A stretch of 64,000 nt of DNA from Artemia franciscana. Taxonomy: Eukaryota > Arthropoda > Branchiopoda > Anostraca > Artemiidae. The DNA lies in the NCBI RefSeq assembly GCF_032884065.1, contig NW_027063627.1, positions 877,980-941,979 on the forward strand. The letters run 5' to 3'. How positions within the stretch are numbered: position 1 is the first letter of the stretch; every line of letters begins with the position of its first letter. The position numbers and the translations under genes were made by a program. The notes under the pieces were generated by a model. That model had not been told where the DNA came from and searched no databases. It was given only the letters and a program-made list of their open reading frames with translations. This document shows, in pieces, positions 9,695-19,745 of this stretch.

Positions 9695-11453
9695 CTAGCT
9701 GGGGCCCGGCAGCTTCGCCGCCTGGACCCAGCATGGCACGTGGCAGGCTTCTATATATGGATTATCATTGTTCCTTGTATTCTATTGCCGTTTTATCAAA
9801 TATATTTGATTATTAAGGCAAGTCCAATTTCCAACAATGATATCTACTAAGCTTCAAAGTTTTGGTCTACTTTTTTAAGGTTTTTGATTTCTTGTAATCC
9901 CTTAGTTTTTAATTTTTTTTCTTTTTTTAGTTTTTAGGTTTTTTTTAAGTTTTTATCTTTTTTCTTTTTAGTTTTTTTTAAGTTGTTTACCTTGTTTAGT
10001 TTTTTCTGTATTTTTTTTCTTTTTCTTTTTTATTTTTAGTTTTTTCCCGCAGTGTGCCCCAGCAAAACGCGTGAAAGGTGCTAATCTTTAACTGCGTAAA
10101 ACTTGCGAAGATACAACTGGTAACTCCTCTGATATACTCTGGTAATTTATCGACACACATTCTTTTTTTTACTTTCTCTTTCAGGCGCAAGCCAGGTTTC
10201 GCATTGCTCCTGTAATACATCGACACGCTTTCTTTTGGTAATTTCTCTCTGAGCCGCAAGCCTAAGCCTTCCCCTAAAGCAACACGTATGCAAGGTGATA
10301 TACCGCATTTTCTAATGATTGCCCTTGAGCTTTATTGATAGTGATTGCAAATGCTAATCGAAATGGGAATGCAATCTTTTAAACTGAAAAGGCAGATCCG
10401 TTGGAATCATGGGAATCCGAGGAATAAGAACAGCCTCGCCCTCGGAAGGCCCTGTCAAGATTGTTGCCTCTATTATGTTTTCCATTGTTTTTTTAGGGCA
10501 AGTCGCGTACCATTGCAAAACCTTGGTGGGTTAATATTTTGCAACAGTGTTATTGGTACGCCTATTTTTAGTTGTAGCACGTGTGGTGGAAACCCTGGGA
10601 GATCCAGGGAATTTAAAAATTCTGATGGATAGTTAACCGCTTCATTTGATTCCAGAACTGTGTCGACTGACTTGTAAATGACTGCCTGGTCTCGAAACAA
10701 TAAATTTGCATTGCTGCCACACTTTGCCATCCCAGATGATTTGGAAATGTTGCACGTGGGAGTTTCTGTAGATTGAATATTCAGAGGCAATTTCAAAGCG
10801 GAATAAGCAATTCTTGTCAAATGATTCTTTCACCTATAAAGAATAATATCTCGAGGTGAGAACTGATCACCGACCATAACAATTGCCACTTCGATGATAG
10901 TTGGAGCATTATCTTTACGCACATGTTCAGCAGTAGGCGTTTTGTCAGCGGAAATAACAATTTTTGTAAGCAAAGTATTCAATGGCTCTGCTGGTGCAGC
11001 CAGTTGAGGAAGCTTAACTTTTCCTGAGGCGCAATACATTCCCATTGTTTCGCCATTAAATTTCAATGCCTTGCAATAGGGACAAATTTTAGACATAGTC
11101 CCGATTTGAACATCTTGACTCAAGCTATAATAATCGGAAGGGCGGTACTTGAATGTCAGGCGATTATGCACGCGTTGCTTTTGTAATACATCGAAACACC
11201 TTGTTTTTTTACTTTCTCTGTCAGCCGCAAGCCTGGTTTCGCGTTGCTCTCGTGGTTCCTCAACACTCCTTCGTTGACGTAAATTGGACATTCCTGATCT
11301 GGCCCTTTCTCTTTGAGCCGCAAGCCTGGTTTTGCATTACTCTGGTGTTCTCTTTTTGGTGACCTTATAGGATAATCTCTCTTTGACATTAGTGATACTT
11401 TCTCTTTGAGCAAGCATATTAGTGGTACTTTTTCTATGAGCCGGAAATATTTA
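9695..11453 (-). mobile_element. Old minus-strand Helitron remnant (3' part), deletion derivative
   Basis: On the minus strand it ends with CTAG at 9698-9695, preceded by an imperfect hairpin whose tip is GCGAAGC. Inside are Helitron coding fragments in the correct order but with the middle missing. T-rich low-complexity DNA fills 9900-10060. The 5' leader continues beyond the nested Helitron at 15956-16064. A second copy at 50291-51580 has the same internal deletions. Confidence 0.75.
10080..11440 (-). pseudogene. Broken Rep-helicase gene of the old Helitron
   Basis: The minus strand contains N-terminal repeats of basic text (RREQRETRLAADRES-like). The conserved Rep N-terminal region follows (YRPSDYYSLSQDVQIGTMSK, then CPYC), joined by deletion to KIVISADKTPTAEHVRK and VAIVMVGDQF. 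It then joins helicase pieces SALKLPLNIQSTETPTCNIS and DTVLESNEAVNYPSEFLNSL. The HUH nuclease core, catalytic tyrosines and Walker motifs are absent. Each piece closely resembles the intact gene at 42233-46944. Confidence 0.8.
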
Positions 11454-11492
11454 TCTATCTATATATATATAAATAAGTTGTTTGTGTGTTGT

Positions 11493-11675
11493 GTGTTGAC
11501 TGACGTCATGCATGTTTGTCGACTGACGTCATTATAAGGATTAAGCATTATGCCGTCATGAAGTTGTTTCTCGACTCACATTATGTTTGTTATGACGTCA
11601 AAGGCTTTGTATATGACGTAATTATAAGTATATAAAAAGGCCTTTCAAAGAGAAATTTTTAGTATAGATTTTAAA
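11493..11675 (+). promoter_or_regulatory. Helitron leader with repeated TGACGTCA sites and TATA box
   Basis: Perfect TGACGTCA palindromes lie at 11501-11508, 11524-11531 and 11593-11600, with TGACGTAA at 11614-11621. A TATATAAAAAGG box at 11629-11640 lies about 36 bp before the ATG at 11676. TGACGTCA is the binding site of CREB/ATF-type bZIP factors, so this is a plausible promoter. Confidence 0.6.
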
Positions 11676-14600
11676 ATGGGAGAAGAACCTACAATTGCAA
11701 CAGCCGAGGAAGCTGTTCAAAGAGTCTATGCCAAAAGGTTTGAGGCTAATAGAGAAATTATGAAAAGAAAGCGTGCCGAGGAATCACAATAACAGCTTGA
11801 AAAAAGGCTTGCTGCTAATAGAGAAAGTATGAAAAGAAAGCGTGCCGAGGAATCGCAACAACAGCGTGAAAACAGGCTTGCGTCTCAAGGAGAAATCATC
11901 AAAAGAAAGCGTGCCGAGGAATCACAAGAGCAATCTGAAAATTTTCGCCTGGCATTCAGGTGCAGCCCAGTCGATGATTATAGGTTGAGTAGATGTGTTC
12001 AAATTGGGACTACGTCTAAAATTTGTCCCTATCGCAAGGCCTTGAAATTTAATGGTGAAACAATGAGAATGTGTTGCGCCTCAGGAAAAGTTAAACTTCC
12101 TCAACTGGCTGCACCACCAGAGCCATTGAAGACTTTGCTTACTGGAACTACGTCAGAATCTAAGCATTTTTTGTTAAACATCAGAAAATATAACTCATGT
12201 TTCCAAATGACGTCGTTTGGTGCCCAAATCAAAAATCAAGATCAATTTATGCCTACTTTCAAAGAAAAACGGCAAATTGTAAGACTTTGCTTACTGGAAC
12301 TACGTCAGAATCTAAGCGTTTTTTGTTAAACATCAGAAAATATAACTCATGTTTCCAAATCATGTCGTTTGGTGCCCAAATCGAAAATCAAGATAAATTT
12401 ATGCCTACTTTCAAAGTAAAAGGGCAAAATTATCATAGAATAGGGCCCCTTCTACCATTCCCAGGCGAGAATCATAAATTTTTACAACTGTACTTCATCA
12501 GTGATATAAATTCTGTATTGAATACACGTTGCGAAATTTCTCCCGACGTTGAAAGGACTATCGTTTCCCAATTGCAACATCTTTTCCACGAAAATAATAA
12601 TTGAGTGCGTCTGTTCAAAACAGCCATCGATTTGATGTCTACTGATACGCATAAAATTGTTATTTCCGCTGACAAAACGCCTACTGGCCAACATATGCGT
12701 AAATATAATGCTCTAACTATCGACGAAGTGGCGATTGTTATGGTCGGTGATCAGTTTTTATCTCGAAATATTGTTCTTCATAAGCGAAACGCTCAGTTGG
12801 TAACAATTGCTGAAACTCATCGATGCTACGATGCCCTACAATATCCTATCATTTTTGGGATGGAGCCGACGGCTATCACTTTAATAAGAAATTGCAAGAT
12901 CCATCCACTAACAAACAAACGGATAAGAAATACAGCGCAATGCATTATTATTCCTATAGACTAATGATTCGGCAGGATGAAGACAATTATATTTTAAAAT
13001 ACCGTCAATTGTTTCACCAATACATCGTTGATATGTATGCAAAAATTGAATCAGAACGTTTGCTATTTATCCGTCTGAATCAGACCAAGCTCTGCTCTGA
13101 ACAATACATTCATTTGCGAGATGCAGTGGTAAATGACGGTAATACCACAAACGTTGGAAGATTAACGATTTAACCTTCGTCACATGCTGGCAGTCCCCGT
13201 CATATGCATTAATATGCTCAAGATGCTATTGAGTAGGGTCGTCTCTATGGTCGTCCAGGTTTATTTATTACATTTACATGTAATCAATCTTGGGACGAGA
13301 TACGGCAGCTTTTACTTCAAGGAAATGCGGCGGTTCATAGACATGACATTACGGCCCGTGTCTTCCGGCAAAAATTGAAATCACTGATAAACTACATAGT
13401 AAAACTTAAAGTGTTTGGGTCAGTGCGATGCTGGATGTACTAAGTGGAATGGCAAAAATAAGGATTGCCACACGCACATATTTTTATCTGGCTACATAAT
13501 AAAATTACTTCTAATGAAATTGACGATGTGATTTCCGCTGAAATTCCTGATGAAAATGTCGATAAGGGGTTATATGATATTGTTGTAAAAATATGATACA
13601 TGGACCTTGCGACGCAATGAATAAAAAATCACCATGCATGGCCAAAGGAAGGTGCACAAAGCAATATCCTCAACTTTTAGTACCCAATACAATTACTGGC
13701 AATGATGGTTACCCACAATATAGAAGAAGATCTACTGAATATGGCGGTAAAAAAGCAATAATAAAGAAGCATAACAGTACCACCATCGAAGTAGATAATC
13801 AGTGGGTTGTTCCATATTCACCTTTATTGTCAAAAACATTTAATGCACATATAAACGTTGAATACTGTAACTCCGTAACTGCTGTATACTGAGGTGCCTT
13901 CGTATTAGACGTGGAATTCTAAAAATAAAGTATTTGAACGTCGAAAATAGGGTAAGTCAGTCGATGGCCAACCTACCATCTTCAAAGGTACCACGATAGG
14001 AAGACTCTACACCATTCACCCCAATACACACGAATGCTTCTTTCTCCGCCTGCTTTTGGTGAATGTACTCGGTCCGACGTCCTTTGAGTATTTGAGAACT
14101 GTAAACGGTATTATACATGACACTTACCGTAGTGCATGCCAAGCTCTGAATTTATTGAAGAATGACTAACACTGGGATAACTGCATCAATGATGCGTGTG
14201 AAACGTCAACTCCAAGTCTAATTCGTGCATTGTTTGGAATCATACAAACAGCTTGCTCTCCTTCAGCTCCTACAGAGTTATGGCAAAAATATAAATCGAA
14301 AATGGCCGAGGATATACTCCATCGAAAACGGCTAGAGATGTCAGATATGACTTTTGATTTTACATCAGAAATTTATAACTACACTTTAGTTATTCTTGAA
14401 GATTTTTGCGTATGTATGGCAAACAAACCTCTTCAGGATTTGGGAATACCTTCACCTAATTGTAACGCTGCTGTTTCAACATTTGTAGAATTGGATCGTG
14501 AACAAAGTTACAGCACGAGTGATCTATTGTCGTATGTACAAAACAATATTTCCAAGTTAACGTCTGAGCAAAAGAACATTTATGATAAGATAATGCATTG

Positions 14601-15603
14601 TGTCGATAATATCGTTGGAGAAATCTTCTTCTTGGAGGCGCCAGGAGGTACTGGTAAAACATTTGTGATAAAATTGATTCTGGCATCAATTCGATCAAAA
14701 ACTGACATAGCGTTGGCAATTGCGTCGTCAGGAATAGCCAAAATTCTAATTTATGGTCACACTTAAAGACATTAAAATTAACTACAAATATGCGTGTCCG
14801 ATTACAAAACGATGACTCTGGTCAAACATTTTCAGATCAATTGCTGGCAATTGGAAACGGAAAGCTCTCAGTAGACTCAATTTCAGGACGTATACAACTG
14901 CCTGCTGAATTCTGTAATTTAGTGACGTCCAAAAATGAATTGGTTGAAAAAGTATTTCCGAATATTCTAACCAATTACAAAAATCATAAATGGCTAAAAG
15001 AACGAGCGATTCTAGCAGCCATGAATAAAGACGTCCACGAAATCAACAATATTGTTTTGACCAAGATTCGAGACCAGGCAGTCCTTTACCAGTCAGTCGA
15101 CACAGTTCTGGAGCCAAATGAGGCGGTTAATTATCCATCTGAAGTTTTTAATTTCCTGGATTTCCCAGGGTTTCCACCACACGTGCTACAACTAAAAATA
15201 GGCGTACCAATAATATTGGTACGAAATATCAACCAACCAAAGCTTTGCAATGGCACGCGACTTGCCGTAAAAAAACAATAGAAAACGTAATAGAGGCAAC
15301 AATCTTGACAGGGCCTTTTGAGGGTGAGGCTGTTCTTATTCCTCGCATTCCCATGATTCCAACGGATCTGCCTTTTCAATTTAGAAGATTGCAATTCCCA
15401 ATTCGATTAGCATTTGCAATCACCATCAACAAAGCTCAAGGGTAATCATTAGAAAAATACGGTATAGATCTTAATACAGATTGTTTTTCCCATGGACAAT
15501 TGTACGTTGCATGTTCGAGGGTCGGTAAACCTGAAAATCTATTTATATGCACTGACAATGGGACAGCGAAGAATGTTGTATATTCGCAAGTTTTACGTAG
15601 TTA
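11676..15603 (+). pseudogene. Helitron Rep-helicase pseudogene
   Basis: The reading runs parallel to the intact gene at 42233-46944 but is broken many times. A 152-bp tandem duplication lies at 12131-12434, and stop codons replace sense codons near 12604, 13441 and 14166. One-base deletions occur near 12850, 13169 and 13590. A deletion at about 13884 removes the region that contains the catalytic tyrosines. A second deletion at about 14742 removes Walker B and neighbouring helicase motifs. Walker A (APGGTGKTF) is still present near 14640. The basic N-terminal repeat has about three units against about seven in the intact copy. It cannot be functional; it must have been mobilised by another copy. 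Confidence 0.92.
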
Positions 15604-15631
15604 ATTTGTATTGTATATGTATATCTATGTA

Positions 15632-15955
15632 TCTATCTATCTATCTATCTATATAAAAATAAGTTGTATGTATACATGTTAATTTGTTTGTAAAAAGAGG
15701 GTTTGTATATGACGTCATTATAAGTATATAAGGCTTTGTATATGCACAGACAATGGGACAGCCAATAATGTTGTATATTCGCAAGTTTTACGTAGTTAAA
15801 AACATATATATATCTATTTATATTCACAGGTGGGACACAGCGACACAACTACAATGACGCGTAAAGACTTACGCGCACGGGTGGGCTTCGGGGGTTGCGA
15901 AGCACCCACACCAACTAGGTGTAGGGGTGGCGCGAAGCACCATCCCAACAGCTAG
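15632..15955 (+). mobile_element. Short internal Helitron forming the 3' end of the composite
   Basis: It begins with its own TCTATC...ATAAAAATAAGTTG 5' terminus, then has one TGACGTCA (about 15713) and a TATATAAGG box. About 50 bp of the helicase 3' end follow, then the terminal hairpins and CTAG. The autonomous copy has the same short element at 47462-47802, so the arrangement is heritable. Confidence 0.75.
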
Positions 15956-16062
15956 TATTGAATAGGATGTCATATTGAATATGACCTCATGTATTAAAAT
16001 GAAAGCTTTCTTATGTGTATTGACGTCATATTGTAACAGATAATAGACAGATAGTACATTTT

Positions 16063-16064
<2 letters not shown>
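15956..16064 (-). mobile_element. 5' leader of the old minus-strand Helitron
   Basis: This continues the remnant interrupted by the inner Helitron. The minus strand shows GACGTCA-type sites and a CTGTCTATTATCTGTTA stretch like other Helitron leaders here. It matches 51466-51580. Confidence 0.55.

Positions 16065-16114
<50 letters not shown>
16065..16114. repeat. (TA)n microsatellite
   Basis: About 50 bp of TA. The tract, and about 150 bp after it, are absent from the second copy near 51580. Confidence 0.95.
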
Positions 16115-16116
<2 letters not shown>

Positions 16117-16697
16117 TATTTGAAGTTAGTTTTTTGTTTTATTTTTGTTCCCTGCCTCCCTTAAAATATTATACCCACTCTCTCTCATTACTTTCATCTA
16201 TTAAATTCTAAGAAGTGAAATGCAGTATGGTCTAAGAAATTATTCGGGATAGTTAAAATAGGTTTAAATTTGTTTATACTTTGCTTCATTATTAGATACA
16301 ATAAAATACAGGGAATCTTCTATAGCTTCTTTCCTATGTTCTACACCGTAGAATACGGTATCTTTTCTAATATTTTATTTCACGGCCCTAAGCACGATCA
16401 ACATGTGTAAATTTAAATTTGCTTCCTTTATAAAGAATCCTAAAATAATTCAAACATTTCTTTACCAAAAGTCTTACATAGTCTTGTTTAAGAGCAAAAC
16501 ACAATATTTCTTCTTTTTTTTTTAACAATCTGTGTTTATTTTAAAGCTACAATCTGTATTTTGAGGGCTTGTTTCATGTTATCTATCAAGCAGTCCGTAT
16601 TAAAGGACTGTAAGTAAGGAGCTACTCAGCCCAGTTGTAATTGGGACTCTACAAGAAGGAATTTTGATCACAGTAGATACGTCAAAAGAATTAGCTT

Positions 16698-16931
16698 TTG
16701 ATACTGCTTAATCAAATAAAACTTGCTGAAAAAGAATTTTTTCAAAGGAAAATAAATAGCCATACCAAACTTAAGACAAGCAGAAATGAATTCCAAAAAC
16801 AGCTCCAACTCAGAACGACCAGGAATCATTACCTAAGAATAAATGAAACCCAAACTGAAAAGAAATTAAACGAACAATCACAGAAAACAAAATGCAAAAG
16901 GAACCAATACAAATTAAGGAACAAATCCTAA
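16698..16931 (+). other. Short open frame kept in both duplicate copies (77 codons)
   Basis: A lysine-, glutamine- and asparagine-rich frame is open here and at 52002-52235, with the same length and about ten amino-acid differences. I recognise no family, signal peptide or membrane segment. The composition (A-rich coding strand) makes a chance frame likely. Confidence 0.15.
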
Positions 16932-17364
16932 AACAAGAAAAACCCAGATTGAATATCCAAACCAAACACAAAACGAACAAAATCAACACAAACAAGAGTT
17001 TGACTACGCTCCCCTCCCCTCCCCCAACTGTAAAAGCATAAAGGCAACAACGTCATTTGAGCTTCATTGAAAATTAATTATATTACAAATATTTCCTTTT
17101 GTGCTGAGTTGCTGAGCTAACAGCAATCAATATGATTATATAACCAATATTCAGTTAAATTTATTCGTTTTTTCCTAGGACTGTTCAAGATATATATCTT
17201 TAATAAAACACCAGTGACGCAGTAGGGTTTAGACTCTTACAGCTAGGGTGGGGGGGGGAGACAGAACAGAAGCCAAACTCTTCCTTGCGGTGACCTTCAC
17301 TCGTCCTAAGCCTGATTTGAACATCCATTCCAAATCTTAATCGTTCCAAGATTCACTCATTCAC

Positions 17365-17661
17365 TCATATTAGTACCTGTAGACCCCTCCGTTGGCCATG
17401 ACCGTTCATCCAATCTCCGTTCACTTCTGGCCTCCCCCACCCTCCAACAGCAATTCCTGGTCGTTCCGAATCCGAACCATTATATGAATTCACCTCTCTA
17501 GTAGTTGAGTCTAGTATGGCATCTAACTTGTCTCGAAAAAATTCTTCTCCATATATTTTTCTTAAATTGATATATGAAAATGCCTTTTTTACCCTTTTGT
17601 TAAAAACAAGCTTCTTGTCTTGTGCCTTTTGGGTAAAGCCAAGTCTTGCGCTTTCGGCCAA
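17365..17661 (-). other. Exon-like minus-strand frame, possibly a degraded exon
   Basis: The minus frame reads ARLGFTQKAQDKKLVFNKRV then AFSYINLRKIYGEEFFRDKL. It is preceded by a pyrimidine-rich tract with an AG and followed by GAGAG|GTGAAT, which resembles a splice donor. The duplicate at about 52680-52975 keeps the text but has a stop. The protein family is not recognised. It could be a decayed exon carried by the duplication or a chance frame. Confidence 0.22.
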
Positions 17662-17804
17662 ATGTAGTCAAAAAAGGAAAAAAATTTAATATATATTTTG
17701 GCAGATCAATATTTTCATTTATTAATTTACATTGAAAAAATTGTGTTGAGCCAGGATAGAACCAGATATAGAAAATTGGTCATTATCTTGCACAGAAGGA
17801 TTCC

Positions 17805-17875
17805 TTGCGACACGAGGGATTGAACCGCTGACCCTTTGATCATGAGAACAGCGCTTATCCCCCACGCTGTCACAA
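17805..17875 (-). pseudogene. tRNA-Met-like sequence (tRNA pseudogene or SINE head)
   Basis: On the minus strand, the 71 bp have a 7-bp acceptor stem (TTGTGAC with GTCGCAA, one G-U pair) and a D-arm AGCG/CGCT. The anticodon-loop text CTCATGA has CAT in the anticodon place, and GGTTCAATCCC forms a B-box. The anticodon stem is poorly paired, so it is probably not a functional tRNA. The duplicate is at 53133-53203. Confidence 0.5.
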
Positions 17876-18329
17876 GGTACGAAAATATTTATTTTTCTAA
17901 GAGTTCACGAAGTTCGCAAAATATCAATAGAAAATTTTTAATAGTTGATTCGTTTTTTCCTTTGGGGATGGGACTGAGGGTTCAGCAAAGCAATGGATTA
18001 TTTTCCAATCATGATTTTGACCATTTGATATTTTTTCAGGTTAACTATACTGAATAAAATGGCTAAGTTAGAATTAGATTGGAAGCGTCCGGGGAACTAA
18101 TAGGCGTGGGAGGGGGGATGGCCGCCCTCCAACAACTTTTGGCTCCCAGGAAGGTAACCTGAACCCCCAACTTTCAATACAGTGAGCTTCTCCGACAACT
18201 CCTTCTATAAGAAGTGCCCCGGTAAAAAGAAAGAAAGAAACAGATAATACATTGTGTCCATTTCGCTCTTAACTTAAACAACGCAATTGTGCTGCCTATT
18301 ATTCCAAATTTATAAAATTCAGGGCACTT

Positions 18330-19745
18330 CGTATCGAAGGAGTTGTCGTAAAAAACTTCGAAAACGGCTAATACAATTGAAAATTGAAAGGGTCAGTGCC
18401 CCCTCTAATAGAAACAAGTGATTGGAGGGCAACCAACCCCCTCCCACTCCCACCACCTCTCCAAACACATCCCAACAAAACCCCGAGATAGCCATTTTGT
18501 TAAACTTAGTCGAAATGTCCGGAAATTATGCATGCGACACTCCCCCTACAACCCTCGGGGCAAGGGCTGTTAGTTATACCCTGAGGGCATATAAGGTTGA
18601 TATAGAAAGGGTGATCATATGAACTTCGGTGGGGGCTCATTGGATTGCTAGTCAGTTTTAGTGCCCTTTTTGAGAATCAGAAGTAGGAGTGCTCTTTTAG
18701 AGAGTCAGAGTGATGGTAGGATGGATATCCCCCTCCCCCATACCTTGTACTTTCCCGGATTGCATCTGATAGAAATTTTGAGATGGCCATTTGTTGTCGT
18801 AGAAACTTCGAAACTGGCTCATTCAATTGGAAACTGAAAGGGCAAGTGCCCTTTTTAATGGTCGAAAGTAATTGGAGGGCAAACTAACCCCCCTCCCACG
18901 CCCACCATTTACCCAAACACATCCAATAAAAATTTTGAAATATCCATATTGGCCAACGTAATCAAAAGGTCCAGAAATTCGGTCTTTGAGGATGACAACC
19001 CCCACGAAAACCCTTAAGGTAAGGGTTGTAATTTATTCCTGGGGACATATAATGTTTATATAGAAAGGGTGATCGTACAAACTTCAGAGGGGGCTCATTG
19101 GATTGGTATTCAGAAGTTATAGTGTCTTTTTTAAGATTAAGAGTGATCGAAAGGCGGATACCCCTCCCCCAAATCTCATATTTTCCTGAAATGCATCCAA
19201 TAGGAATTTTATGATGGCCATTTTTTTGTCGTAGAAGCTTCGAAAAAGGTTAATTCGATTTGAAATTTAAAGGGCTACTGCCCTTTTCATTGGTCAAAAG
19301 TGATTTTAGGGCAACAAGCCCGTCCACCCACACCCATTAATTCCACAATGCAAGAAATTAAAATTTTGAGATAGCCATTTTGTTCAGCAGAGTTGAAAGG
19401 TCTGGATATTATGTCTTTGACAACCCCCATACCTTCTCAAGATCAAAACATAATTTGCAAAAATGGCTGTGGACTGTCAGTGCATTATACATATACTGAT
19501 ATTTGTTCCTTAAAGTCTCAGTAATTATTTTGTTTATTAAAGTTAAAAAGTTAAAACGTTTTAAATGTAATTAAGAATAAACTTTGAAAAGTCAAAAGTG
19601 AGTGGAGTCAGAAAGTCAGTCCCCCCCCCCTCCAGGCCGATCATTCCCCAAAACATATCCAATCAAAATTCTAAAAGACCTATTTTGTTCATTGTCGTTG
19701 AAAGGTCCAGTATTGGAAATGTAGACCTCCCCACAGTTCTCAGGA
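18330..19745. repeat. Tandem repeat, about 440-bp unit, roughly 3.5 copies
   Basis: The same landmarks recur: GTCGTAGAAACTTCGAAA at about 18345, 18795 and 19228; a GGGCA-CTGCCC palindromic stretch; GGAGGGCAAC; a CCCTCCCAC-rich stretch; and GACAACCCCCAC. The final unit (19590-19745) is partial. The copies are strongly diverged from each other. The field is duplicated at about 53650-54545. No gene is seen in it. Confidence 0.75.

Larger units (their letters stand above)
11454..15955 (+). mobile_element. Composite Helitron with exact empty site at 51465/51466
   Basis: It starts TCTATCTATATATA and ends CAGCTAG, flanked by A on the left and T on the right, as expected for Helitrons, which insert between A and T without a target duplication. 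The homologous sequence at 51456-51475 lacks it and reads straight through A|T. It carries a CRE/TATA leader, a broken Rep-helicase gene and a second, short Helitron (from about 15632) that supplies the 3' end. The 3' hairpin is degenerate. Confidence 0.93.
16115..18230. repeat. Segmental duplication 3, copy A (non-coding block)
   Basis: This block is collinear with about 51580-53570 and shows only scattered substitutions and small indels. Apart from the small features listed separately, I see no gene. Together with 10250-11453 and 15956-19236 it forms one duplicated unit whose other copy is at 50291-54552. Confidence 0.85.
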
